Made by a program: the position numbers and the translations under genes. A stretch of 64,000 nucleotides of DNA from Deltaproteobacteria bacterium. GTDB taxonomy: Bacteria > Desulfobacterota > Desulfobacteria > Desulfobacterales > SpSt-501. The stretch is taken from assembly GCA_016219005.1 (NCBI GenBank), contig JACRCN010000045.1, positions 19,675 to 83,674 of the forward strand. The letters run 5' to 3'. Below, one piece after another: positions 34,483 to 43,371 of this stretch; position 1 is the stretch's first letter; every line of letters starts with the position of its first letter. The notes beneath the pieces were generated by a model. The model was not told where the DNA came from and made no database searches. It saw only the letters and a program-made list of their open reading frames with translations.

Positions 34483-34642
34483 GCACGCCTGCCCGCCGGC
34501 AGGGTGCCCGCCCTGGGACCCTGCCGGAATAGTAAGCAACGGTGATCTTCACGCCGCTGGCCCGCGGGACCGTCAGCGGCAAACGAATGGACCCGAAACG
34601 CCTTTCGAGGCATAAACTACAGACGAGGGGAGAAACAACGAG

Positions 34643-35428
34643 ATGAAGAAGTTGAAGATGTCGGCTTTGGGGTTGGCAGCAGGTGTGATGGTGTTGCTCA
34701 TGAGCGGCTCGAACGCGTTATCGGACGACGGGTGGGCCGAGGCGGTTGACCCGAAGAACTTCAGCGCCACCCTGACTTTCGCCACGGATTATCTCTTCCG
34801 GGGAGTCTCGCAGACGGACAACAAGCCCGCCGTTCAGGGCAGTTTCGACTACAAGCATCCGATCGGCGCCTACCTCGGCTTCTGGGGATCGAATGTGGAC
34901 GACTATATTTCCAGGGGCAACATCGAGCTGGACGTTTACGGCGGCTACGGAAGGGAGCTGTTCACCGACCTGAACATGGATGCCGCGCTGATTTACTACT
35001 ATTACCCCAGCAGCGGCGACAATCCCAATAAGAGCTACGGAGAGGGGCATCTGGGCCTGGACTACACGTTCAAAGAACTTCCGCTCAGTCCCAAAATCAT
35101 CGGCGGCTACAACTATTCACCTGATTTTTACGGCGAGGATGGCGATGCGCATTATGGCAGCGGCCGGCTGGACCTGTCGCTGCCTTTTGAATTCACGCTG
35201 TCCGGCCTGGTCGGATACCAGTGGGTGGAGGGCGTCCACACCACCGGCAATGGCAATGGCGACAACGGCCATAACGGCTATGACTACACCCACTGGCGCA
35301 TCGGGATCTCCCGGCCGCTGCTGGGGTTCGTCCTGGACCTGAGCTACAACGACACGAGCAACGCCGATTTCCTGGGCAAGCAAATTGCCGACGATCGTGT
35401 CGTCTTTTCAGTCTCGCGCACCTTTTAG
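34643..35428 (+). CDS. TorF family putative outer-membrane porin
   Basis: A 261-residue protein with a signal peptide (residues 1-26) and a beta-barrel of TIGR02001 type: LTFATDYLFRGVSQTDNKPA, VQGSFDYKH and FWGSNVDDY at the N-terminus, and a C-terminal aromatic end VVFSVSRTF typical of outer-membrane insertion. GAGGGGAG precedes the ATG. Porins of this family regularly follow glnK-amtB, so a role in ammonium or small-solute entry is inferred. It ends the operon and is followed by a large stem-loop. Confidence 0.88.
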   Translation: MKKLKMSALGLAAGVMVLLMSGSNALSDDGWAEAVDPKNFSATLTFATDYLFRGVSQTDNKPAVQGSFDYKHPIGAYLGFWGSNVDDYISRGNIELDVYGGYGRELFTDLNMDAALIYYYYPSSGDNPNKSYGEGHLGLDYTFKELPLSPKIIGGYNYSPDFYGEDGDAHYGSGRLDLSLPFEFTLSGLVGYQWVEGVHTTGNGNGDNGHNGYDYTHWRIGISRPLLGFVLDLSYNDTSNADFLGKQIADDRVVFSVSRTF

Positions 35429-35440
35429 CTCGCAAGGCTG

Positions 35441-35495
35441 GCACACAAACCGCACCGGTCGGCGACCGCCTTGGCCGCCGACCGGTGGCGTGTGC
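35441..35495 (+). terminator. Large stem-loop after the porin gene
   Basis: CACCGGTCGGCG (35453-35464) pairs perfectly with CGCCGACCGGTG (35476-35487). Outside this, GCACAC and GTGTGC extend the stem with a small internal loop. There is no T-run, so termination would need Rho, or this is an RNA-stabilising structure. Confidence 0.5.
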
Positions 35496-35712
35496 TCAAA
35501 TTCCCCGGCTCTAATTCCGAGCAATAAGGCTGACCCGATAGATCATCTTTTTCGTGCCGCAAAGTAATCCCGCAAGGAAATAAAAACGCATAACGCGAAA
35601 ACTTCCTTTGGCCAAACGGGGCAATTCTTCGGTTGCTCACATCCATTCGATAGGGGTCTGCTTTCTCCTGAGCTTGATAGCACTTGCCCATTGAAACGAG
35701 TTGCCGCGGATC

Positions 35713-38700
35713 TCAACTGTCCCGGAACTCCCGGCCCCGCCATATCAAATAGATGGCAGGATAAATGATGAGCTCCAGGATGGTGGAAGTGATCACACCG
35801 CCCACCATGGGTGCTGCGATCCGTTTCATCACGTCGGCCCCAGTGCCGTGGCTGAACATAATGGGCACCAACCCCGCCAGGATCACGCTGACCGTCATGA
35901 TTTTGGGGCGGATGCGTTTGACCGCGCCATGCATGATGCTTTCCCGAAGGTCGGATCGGGCTTTGAGCCGGCCCTCCTTTTTCCACTGCTCATACGCGAG
36001 ATCCAGGTAAAGGAGCATTACCACGCCTGTTTCCGCATCCAGCCCGGCCAGGGCGATGATTCCCACCCATACGGCTATGCTCATGTTGTAATCGAGAAGG
36101 TAGAGAAGCCAGAAGGAGCCTACCAGAGAAAACGGGACCGCCAGCAGGACGATAGCTGTCTTGATGATGGAATTCGTATTGAGGTAGATCAAGACAAAGA
36201 TGATCAGCGCGGTCAGCGGGATCACCATCTTCAGCCGCTCGTGGGTCTTTAACAGGTACTCGTACTCGCCGCTCCATTCCAGGCGGTACCCGGAAGGCAG
36301 CTTCAGGCCGGCCGCCTTCTGCTTGGCCTCCTCCACGTAACCGCCCACGTCCCGGCCTGAAAAGTCGATGTACACGTAGGAAGCGAGCAGCCCTTCTTCG
36401 CTCTTGATCGCTGTGGGTCCTTTGAGAATTTTGATGTCGGTCAGCTGGCCCAACGGCACTTGGGCAGGTCCGGAGGCCGCTGACATGGACCCTGACGGTT
36501 TAGGACTGCCGGCGGTCATCATTGCCGGAACCAAAACGCGCTTGAGTTTTTCGATATCGGTCCTCAACTCCCGGGCATAGCGCACGTTGACGGGATAGCG
36601 CTCGCGGCCTTCAACGGTGGTGGTCAGATTCATTCCGCCGATGGCCGACTGGACCACATCCAGAATGTCGTCCACGGTGAGGCCGTAACGTGCCGCTTTC
36701 TCCCGGTTCACCTGGAAGTCTAAAAAATAGCCTGTGGTGACGCGTTCGGCGTATACACTGCGGGTACCGGGTACATCTTTGATGAGCCGTTCCAGTTCCA
36801 GGCCGATTTTTTCAAGCTGGTCGAGGCCGGGCCCCAGGATCTTAATGCCCACCGGGGTGCGGATGCCCGTGGACAGCATGTCGGTACGCGCTTTGATGGG
36901 CATGGTGAACGAGTTGGCAACCCCTGGAATGGTGACGGCATCGTTCATTTCGTCCTTGAGCTTTTCAACCGTCATGCCGGGCCGCCATTCGGATTCCGGC
37001 TTGAGGTTGATGACGGTTTCAAACATCTCGAGCGGAGCCGGGTCCGTGGCCGTCTCCGCCCGTCCGGCCTTCCCGAACACTTGCGCCACCTCGGGGATCT
37101 TCTTCAGAAGCTTGTCCTGCATCTGCAAAAGCTCAGAGGCTACCGAGATGGAAGCGGCCGGCACCGTCACCGGCATGAAAAACAGGGTCCCCTCGTAAAG
37201 CGGCGGCATGAACTCGGAGCCCAGCCGCATGAACGGGTAAACCGTTGCGGCCATGATGACGATTGCAAGGACGATCACCGTCTTGTGAAATCGCAGGGCA
37301 ATCTTGGCGAAAGGCTCATATAGCTTGTGCAGGACCAGACTGATGGGATTGCGCTCCTCAGGCCGGATTTTTCCCCTTATGAACAAAGTCATCAATACGG
37401 GCGTCAGGGTGACGGCCAGAAACGAAGCAAAGAGCATGGCGAAGGTCTTGGTGTAGGCCAATGGTTTGAACAGCCGGCCGGCCTGGGCCTGGAGGGTGAA
37501 GACCGGCAAGAACCCGACCATGATCACCAATAGCGCGAAAAAAAGAGACGGCCCGACCTCCTGGGCGGCCTCGATGATAACATCGACGCGGTTGTCTTTG
37601 CGACCGGTCGCCTCCCAGAGTTCCAGCTTCTTGTGGGCGTTTTCCACCATGATGATGGAGGCGTCCACCATCGCGCCGATGGCGATGGCGATGCCGCTCA
37701 AGCTCATGATGTTGGAGGTCACCCCCAGGTAGTACATGCAGATAAAGGACATGATGATGGCGACCGGCAGCGTGAGGATGACCACCAGGGCGCTCGGCAG
37801 GTGGAAGAGGAAAACCAGGCAAACAGCGCTCACGGCCGCGGCCAGCTTGATGATTTCGTCTTTGAGCGTGTCGATGGAGCGCTTGATCAGGTCAGTACGG
37901 TCGTAGGTGACGACGATCTCAACCCCCTTCGGGAGACTCGGCTGGACGCTGTTTTTGATCTTCTCTTTGACCCGTTCGATGACGCTGAGGACGTTTTCGC
38001 CGAACCGCACCACGACAATGCCGGCCGCCACTTCTCCTCGGCCGTCCAGATCGGCGAGTCCGCGTCGGATCTCCGGCCCGAACTGGATACGGGCGATGTC
38101 CCGAAGATAGATGGGGCTCCCGTTGCCGCCGATGCTGACCGGTATGTCCTCCAGGTCCTTGAGGCTTTTGATGTAGCCCCGACCCCGCACCATGTATTCG
38201 ACGCCCGAAAATTCCAGCACACGGCCTTCCGCGTCGCGGTTGCTCTTCTTGATAACTTCAAGCACCTTCATCAACGAAATGTTGTAGGCGGCGAGACGGT
38301 TGGGGTCGATGGTCACCTGATACTGCTTAACGAAACCCCCGAGACTTGCCACCTGGGAAACCCCGGGAACGCTCTCCAGGGCCAGCTTGACGTTGTAATC
38401 CTGAAGGGAGCGCAGCTCCGCGAGATTGTGGCTGCCGGTCTCATCGACCAGGGCGTAGGAAAATCCCCAGCCGACGCTCGTGGCATCCGGGCCCAGCACC
38501 GGGTTCACATCGGCGGGAATCTTGTTTTTTACTGCCTGGAGGTATTCCAGAACCCGGCTGCGCGCCCAGTAAATGTCGGTTCCCTCCTCGAAAATGACGT
38601 AAATGAAGGAGCTGCCCAGAAACGAAAACCCGCGGACTACCTTGACTTTTGGGGCGGCCAGCAGGGTCGAAGAAATGGGGTAGGTGATCTGGTCTTCTAC

Positions 38701-38880
38701 TAAATCGGGGCTGCGGCCGGGCCATTCGGTATAGATGATTACCTGACTATCGCTCAGGTCCGGAATGGCATCCAGGGGCGTGTTGATCAGTGCCCAATAT
38801 CCCCAGGCGGATAGAAAGAACATCATCAGGAAAATGATGAATTTGTTGCGTGCACTGTATTCGATAATCCTGGCAATCAT
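35713..38880 (-). CDS. cusA: CusA/CzcA-type heavy-metal RND efflux pump
   Basis: A 1055-residue inner-membrane RND transporter of the HME subgroup exporting Cu(I)/Ag(I) or divalent metals. Twelve helices and two large periplasmic loops are evident. The HME-type block IAIGAMVDASIIMVENAHKK carries the proton-relay aspartate, and the C-terminal APMVGGVITSTILELIIYPA is intact. Periplasmic DIYWARSRVLEYL and TDLIKRSIDTL match CusA. A copper/silver role is supported by the multicopper oxidase, the CusB and CusC homologues and the YtkA-like protein upstream on the same strand. ATG 38880 was preferred to a GTG at 38907; neither has a clear ribosome site. Confidence 0.94.
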   Translation of the reverse strand: MIARIIEYSARNKFIIFLMMFFLSAWGYWALINTPLDAIPDLSDSQVIIYTEWPGRSPDLVEDQITYPISSTLLAAPKVKVVRGFSFLGSSFIYVIFEEGTDIYWARSRVLEYLQAVKNKIPADVNPVLGPDATSVGWGFSYALVDETGSHNLAELRSLQDYNVKLALESVPGVSQVASLGGFVKQYQVTIDPNRLAAYNISLMKVLEVIKKSNRDAEGRVLEFSGVEYMVRGRGYIKSLKDLEDIPVSIGGNGSPIYLRDIARIQFGPEIRRGLADLDGRGEVAAGIVVVRFGENVLSVIERVKEKIKNSVQPSLPKGVEIVVTYDRTDLIKRSIDTLKDEIIKLAAAVSAVCLVFLFHLPSALVVILTLPVAIIMSFICMYYLGVTSNIMSLSGIAIAIGAMVDASIIMVENAHKKLELWEATGRKDNRVDVIIEAAQEVGPSLFFALLVIMVGFLPVFTLQAQAGRLFKPLAYTKTFAMLFASFLAVTLTPVLMTLFIRGKIRPEERNPISLVLHKLYEPFAKIALRFHKTVIVLAIVIMAATVYPFMRLGSEFMPPLYEGTLFFMPVTVPAASISVASELLQMQDKLLKKIPEVAQVFGKAGRAETATDPAPLEMFETVINLKPESEWRPGMTVEKLKDEMNDAVTIPGVANSFTMPIKARTDMLSTGIRTPVGIKILGPGLDQLEKIGLELERLIKDVPGTRSVYAERVTTGYFLDFQVNREKAARYGLTVDDILDVVQSAIGGMNLTTTVEGRERYPVNVRYARELRTDIEKLKRVLVPAMMTAGSPKPSGSMSAASGPAQVPLGQLTDIKILKGPTAIKSEEGLLASYVYIDFSGRDVGGYVEEAKQKAAGLKLPSGYRLEWSGEYEYLLKTHERLKMVIPLTALIIFVLIYLNTNSIIKTAIVLLAVPFSLVGSFWLLYLLDYNMSIAVWVGIIALAGLDAETGVVMLLYLDLAYEQWKKEGRLKARSDLRESIMHGAVKRIRPKIMTVSVILAGLVPIMFSHGTGADVMKRIAAPMVGGVITSTILELIIYPAIYLIWRGREFRDS

Positions 38881-38949
38881 ATGAGTACCATTTTTATTTC
38901 TGGACACCGGAAGGGTACAGGGAATCAGGGAGTAGTTGAGAAATTTGGC

Positions 38950-40149
38950 TCATTGCTGGCGCAGAGGGACGACCCCCCGCAACTGGGCCTCAGAATCGAT
39001 CAGGAAGTTTGCGGACGAAGCTACCCGGTCCCCTTCCTTCAATCCCTGAAGAACCTCCACCATTTTGTCGGCTCGCAGGCCGGTCACCACCTCGCGCGGC
39101 TCGAAATTGCCTTCGCCCTTGTCTACATAGACAATATTGCGCGTTCCGGTATCGATTACGGCCGCATCCGGCACCGCCAGGCGTTTGCCCAAGGCGATGG
39201 TGATTTCGATGTTGGTGAACATCTGGGGCATAAGACTTCCGCCGGGATTGGGGATGACCAGCCGCACACGCGAGGTCCGCGATTCACTGGACAGTGACGG
39301 ATATATGTAGTCGATTTTGGTGGCAAACTCTTTACCTGGCAAATAGCTTAGCCGGACACGAGCCGTTTGCCCCAGGCGGATAAGCGGTAGTTCATACTCG
39401 TAGACGTCGGCGATTACCCAGATTACAGATAGGTCGGCGATCTTGTATATCGCCATGCCCGCATCCACGAACTGGCCCTTATTGATCATTTTTTCGAGCA
39501 CGTAGCCGGTGAAAGGGCTGTAAAGCGTCAGGGTCTTCTTCGGCTCACGGCTTTCCTCGAGGGCCTTGATCTGCGCATCGCTGATGTCCCATAGCTTCAG
39601 GCGTCTGCGGGCAGATACAGCCAGAAAGTTGCCGGCCTCGGAGACTTCCGCGAACGGGCTTTTCGACCAGTCCTGCTTGGCTTTGAGGGCCAAGAGGTAT
39701 TCTTCCTGGGTAGACACGAGCTCCGGGCTGTAGATGGTGAGCAGCGGTTCCCCCTTGCGGACGAACCGGCCGGTGAAATCCACGTAAAGTTCCTCGATCC
39801 AGCCGCCGATCTTGGGTGAAACGGTGCCGATGCGCTTCTCGTCGTACTCGATCCGGCCTACCGTGCGGATGACCTTGTCCAGCATTCGCTTCGTTACCGT
39901 TTCAAACTTGACCCCGATGAGCTGGTAACTTTCCGGAGAGATCTCGACAGTACCCGGAGCAGTTCCCTGGGCTTTGCCCTCCTTCTGAATGGACTCCATG
40001 GCCGGCCCTTTCGGTTGGTCGAGATCATCGGCCTTCTTCTCCGATTGGGGGGGGCTCGCGCCGTGACCGGGCGGATGCTGGGCCTGGGCAGGAGCGGTCC
40101 AGGCCGACAGCGCGGCCAGCAGGAGGATAACCGATACCAGGCGATTCAT
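38950..40149 (-). CDS. cusB: CusB-type RND periplasmic adaptor
   Basis: A 399-residue membrane-fusion protein with a signal peptide (residues 1-23, ending APAQA), a His/Pro-rich mature start (QHPPGHGASPP), and the lipoyl, barrel-sandwich and hairpin domains of the CusB family. Diagnostic parts are GWIEELYVDFTGRFVRKGEP and LTLYSPFTGYVLEKMINKGQ. It links the inner-membrane pump to the outer-membrane channel. The start overlaps the CusC stop by four bases. No extra metal-binding (YHS or HMBD) domain is present. Confidence 0.92.
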   Translation of the reverse strand: MNRLVSVILLLAALSAWTAPAQAQHPPGHGASPPQSEKKADDLDQPKGPAMESIQKEGKAQGTAPGTVEISPESYQLIGVKFETVTKRMLDKVIRTVGRIEYDEKRIGTVSPKIGGWIEELYVDFTGRFVRKGEPLLTIYSPELVSTQEEYLLALKAKQDWSKSPFAEVSEAGNFLAVSARRRLKLWDISDAQIKALEESREPKKTLTLYSPFTGYVLEKMINKGQFVDAGMAIYKIADLSVIWVIADVYEYELPLIRLGQTARVRLSYLPGKEFATKIDYIYPSLSSESRTSRVRLVIPNPGGSLMPQMFTNIEITIALGKRLAVPDAAVIDTGTRNIVYVDKGEGNFEPREVVTGLRADKMVEVLQGLKEGDRVASSANFLIDSEAQLRGVVPLRQQ

Positions 40150-41465
40150 TTCACCACCTCCCGGGAGAATGTCTTGCCGACCAGGGCCTCCAGGGCTGCC
40201 AGGCTCTTCTCGTATTCGGTGAGGGCGTCGTGGTAGTCGAGTTCATAACGGTAAAGCTTCATGCGGCTGTCGAGCAGAGTCATAAAGTCGGCCTTGTTGA
40301 CCATGTAAGCGCTCATGGCGGTGTCGACCTGCAACTGGGCCTGGGGGAGGATTCCCGTCCGGTAGAGCTCATTCTTGCGCTCCAGGCGCTGTACCATCGA
40401 TCCCATATCAGCGACCATATAGAGGATCTCGTTTTGGGCGCCGTCGTATTTGGCCTGGGCGGAGCGAACATCCGCATAGCCCTCCGCCACCTTGCGTTCC
40501 TGCTTGGACTTGATGAAGATGGGCAGATTCATTTCGATCATGCCGGTATACATGTCCAGGCGGTCCTCCCGCTGACCGTAAGCGAACTTCAGACTGAAAT
40601 CGGGCAGATAATCCCGCTTCGCCAGTTCGATGTTCTTGCCTCGCGCGGCGATCTCCTGCTTCAGGGCCTTGAGCATGGGGTTGTCCGCGATGGCCTGTTG
40701 CTGAAGCTCTTCGATGGAGAACGCCACCCGGCTGAAATCGAACTCCGCGGGCTGCCCTACCGGGCTTTTCGGCGGCCGGTTGAGAAGGTAGTTAAGCTTT
40801 GCCGCGAGAGCCCGCTTCTTCTGCTCGAGCATGATCAGGTCGTCCACCATCTTGGAGATCTCCACCTGGCTACGGATGACGTCTTCCTGGATGACCTGCC
40901 CGAGGGAGTACCGAGTTCGGGTGATCTTGGCCAGTTCCTCCAAGAGGCTCTTGTTGCGCTGGGTCACCTCAATGGCGCGGTAGACGTGGGAGAGATCGTA
41001 GAAGATCGTTTTGACGTCTCGAACCACTTGGTTGACGATATCGTCGACCTCGGCCGCGCCCGCCTCCGCCTCCTTGGCGGCTATCTCCTCATTCAGGCCC
41101 CTCTTGCCGGGGAATGGAAATTTCTGGGAAACGGAAATTTCCTTCATCGTCATGTCTTCTTCATTGAAATCGAAGTTGTTCGGCAGATTGACCACCCCGA
41201 AGCCCAGCATGGGATCCTCAAGGGCGCCGGCTTGCGAAATCTTTTCCTTCAGCGCGGTGTGTCTTTCGCGAGCCGCGAAGATTTTCGGGCTCCTTTCCAT
41301 GGCTTCCTGAACCAGCGTATCCACGCGGATGATCGGCTCTTCTCCGGCGTCGATGCCGGCGGCTGACAACAGCAGCGCCGCCACTGCCATGACAATCATG
41401 AACGAAAGACTCCGCGCACTCCGGCTTCTCCCCGACCGTCCTACGGACTTTTCCCCTCGTTTCAC
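40146..41465 (-). CDS. cusC: CusC/TolC-type outer-membrane efflux channel
   Basis: A 439-residue outer-membrane factor with a long basic N-region and hydrophobic core (SLSFMIVMAVAALLLSAAG), then the two repeated alpha-helical halves of the TolC family: ALEDPMLGFGVVNLPNNF, ISVSQKFPFPGKRGL and LDMYTGMIEMNLPIF. GGAGGAG lies six bases before GTG 41465; an ATG at 41492 is also in frame but overlaps the previous gene. It completes the CusA-B-C tripartite pump. It has no lipobox, unlike the second TolC-like protein at 43.4-44.8 kb. Confidence 0.88.
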   Translation of the reverse strand: MKRGEKSVGRSGRSRSARSLSFMIVMAVAALLLSAAGIDAGEEPIIRVDTLVQEAMERSPKIFAARERHTALKEKISQAGALEDPMLGFGVVNLPNNFDFNEEDMTMKEISVSQKFPFPGKRGLNEEIAAKEAEAGAAEVDDIVNQVVRDVKTIFYDLSHVYRAIEVTQRNKSLLEELAKITRTRYSLGQVIQEDVIRSQVEISKMVDDLIMLEQKKRALAAKLNYLLNRPPKSPVGQPAEFDFSRVAFSIEELQQQAIADNPMLKALKQEIAARGKNIELAKRDYLPDFSLKFAYGQREDRLDMYTGMIEMNLPIFIKSKQERKVAEGYADVRSAQAKYDGAQNEILYMVADMGSMVQRLERKNELYRTGILPQAQLQVDTAMSAYMVNKADFMTLLDSRMKLYRYELDYHDALTEYEKSLAALEALVGKTFSREVVK

Positions 41466-41488
41466 GATGCTCCTCCTCGCGGCTGGAA

Positions 41489-41878
41489 TCATTTCACGTC
41501 CACATTGAATTTCACCGGCGTGGTTTTCCCCGCCCGGGTTATCTTAGCCTCGACGTTCCAAGAACCGGACATCGAGAATTTCAAGGTGGTCTGATAGCTG
41601 CCTTCCTTTGGCACGGCATCTGCTTTGTAGTTCATGGGTGCCATGCCTGCCATGGGCGGCATGGTGTAAGTTATTGCAACCTTCGCATCCGTGACGGCTT
41701 TGCCACCAGTGTCCTTGATTGTCAGTTCCATAATGTTGTCGCCCACCACGGGCGGATTTTTGTCTATGCGGATGTCAAGCGTGTAGTCACCGGACTTCTT
41801 TTGAAGTTCGTAACTTTTGGCAAATGCCACGCCTGCCGCCAGGCACAACGTCAGTGACAGTATAAAAGCTTTTTTCAT
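41489..41878 (-). CDS. YtkA-like/FixH-type periplasmic copper-associated protein
   Basis: A 129-residue exported protein: signal peptide (residues 1-21, AAGVAFAKS) and one immunoglobulin-like domain with LDIRIDKNPPVVGDNIMEL, AKVAITYTMPPMAGMAPMNY and VEAKITRAGKTTPVKF. The MPPMAGMAPM cluster of methionines resembles copper-binding sites in the CopC/YtkA group. GGGAGG before ATG 41878 decides the start; the frame is open for 81 codons upstream without signal-peptide character. It is the first gene of the Cus unit, overlapping or abutting cusC. Confidence 0.82.
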   Translation of the reverse strand: MKKAFILSLTLCLAAGVAFAKSYELQKKSGDYTLDIRIDKNPPVVGDNIMELTIKDTGGKAVTDAKVAITYTMPPMAGMAPMNYKADAVPKEGSYQTTLKFSMSGSWNVEAKITRAGKTTPVKFNVDVK

Positions 41879-42078
41879 GAGAGACCTCCCTTTTAGGGTC
41901 GAAATATCGGCACGCACCTGTCTGATGAATGCATTGCCGTTTCGGGTTTGCCCAGCGTTGCCTGAATGTAAGCACAATAAGAACGCCTTACACAAAAACA
42001 AGTATTCGGCGATAGCATCAATCGATAAGTCAATCCGGAAAATACTCCGTTTTAAGTGAAGTCTGAAGTCGTTCAGTC

Positions 42079-43341
42079 TCAAAGTCGATAGGCAACACTT
42101 CCCTTTGGATGGGCATACCATCCGGGATCCTTGTCGTAGCTGGCCAGATGATCTCGGATTTTGATGACGGTGAACATACCGCCCATTTCAATGTTGCCGA
42201 ACTGGCCTTTCCCCATCATCATCGGAAGAGTATTCTTCGGACCGGGCATGTGATCGATATGGGCGGCGTGTTCGGCCATTCCGGTCTCACCCATGGCCAT
42301 GTACCCCGGCATCAATTCGCGGATCTTTTCCTCGAGGCCCCTCTGGTCGACTCCCAGGGTATTGGGAACGTCATGTCCCATGGCATTCATGGTGTGGTGC
42401 GATTTGTGGCAATGGAACGCCCAGTCGCCTGGAGCATCAGCGACGAATTCCACGTCGCGGGTTGCGCCGACAGGCACAAGGATCGTGGTCTCCGGCCAGC
42501 GGGCGCTTGGAGGAATCTTGCCGCCGTCCGTGGCGGTCACCCACATCGAATGACCGTGAATGTGGATGGGATGTTCATCCATGCTCAAATTGGCGAGCCG
42601 GATGCGCACGCGGTCCCCGGTTTTGACGACAAGAGAATCGGTTGCCGGAAAGATTTTGCTGTTGAAGGTAAACATGTTGAACTCCAGCATGACCGCCGGG
42701 TCCGGCCGGTACGTCCCGGGGTGCACGGCCCAGGTGTGCAGCATGATCGCGAAGTCTCTATCGACTGACGGATCTTCGGGTTCCTTTGGATGAACCACGA
42801 AAATACCCATCATACCTACGGCCATCTGCAGCATCTCATCGGCATGCGGATGATACATGAAGGTTCCGTGCTGCCGAAGAGTAAACTCGTAGACATAGGT
42901 TTCACCAGGTTTGATGTGGGGCTGGTTCAGACCACCCACTCCGTCCATTCCATTGGGAAGGAAAATCCCGTGCCAGTGAATGGTGGTATGCTCAGGCAGC
43001 TTATTGGTCACCAGAATGCGAATCCGGTCGCCTTCCACCGCCTCGATGGTGGGCCCCGGCGTAGAACCGTTGTACCCCCAGCATTTGACGCTCATCCCGG
43101 GGGCGAACTCGCGCATCACCGGCTCCGCAATAAGATGAAACTCCTTGACGCCGCCTTTCATCTTATAAGGCAGCGTGTTCCCATTCGGGGTTATTACGCG
43201 GGATGAGACAGCTCGCCCCGTTATCTTGGGGGCATCCTGGTGCTGGTGATGCTCCGATGAAGCCTTCGCCCCTTTCAGCGCAACCGACCCGCTCGTTACG
43301 CCGGCAAGCGTTGATAAGATCAACTGCCGTCGAGTCAACAT
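42079..43341 (-). CDS. Tat-exported multicopper oxidase
   Basis: A 420-residue multicopper oxidase of the CopA/CueO-related group. The twin-arginine signal is MLTRRQLILSTLAG. The four copper blocks are HWHG (His122, His124), HPH (His164, His166), HPIHIHGH (His257-His264) and HCHKSHH (His310-His316), with Cys311, His257, His316 and Met321 as the type 1 site. Such enzymes oxidise Cu(I) to the less toxic Cu(II). There is a Met/His-rich C-terminal part. It lies 30 bases after the TolC-like lipoprotein gene and 200 bases upstream of the YtkA-like gene. The overall copper context is strong. Confidence 0.93.
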   Translation of the reverse strand: MLTRRQLILSTLAGVTSGSVALKGAKASSEHHQHQDAPKITGRAVSSRVITPNGNTLPYKMKGGVKEFHLIAEPVMREFAPGMSVKCWGYNGSTPGPTIEAVEGDRIRILVTNKLPEHTTIHWHGIFLPNGMDGVGGLNQPHIKPGETYVYEFTLRQHGTFMYHPHADEMLQMAVGMMGIFVVHPKEPEDPSVDRDFAIMLHTWAVHPGTYRPDPAVMLEFNMFTFNSKIFPATDSLVVKTGDRVRIRLANLSMDEHPIHIHGHSMWVTATDGGKIPPSARWPETTILVPVGATRDVEFVADAPGDWAFHCHKSHHTMNAMGHDVPNTLGVDQRGLEEKIRELMPGYMAMGETGMAEHAAHIDHMPGPKNTLPMMMGKGQFGNIEMGGMFTVIKIRDHLASYDKDPGWYAHPKGSVAYRL

Positions 43342-43371
43342 GGGTTACTCCTTTGTCACTGATGTATGAAA

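Noticed and set aside
35439..35454. TGGCAC-N5-CCGCA, a sigma-54-like spacing on the plus strand
   Set aside because: The -12 box lacks TT, there is no gene downstream on that strand, and the sequence is part of the post-torF stem-loop.
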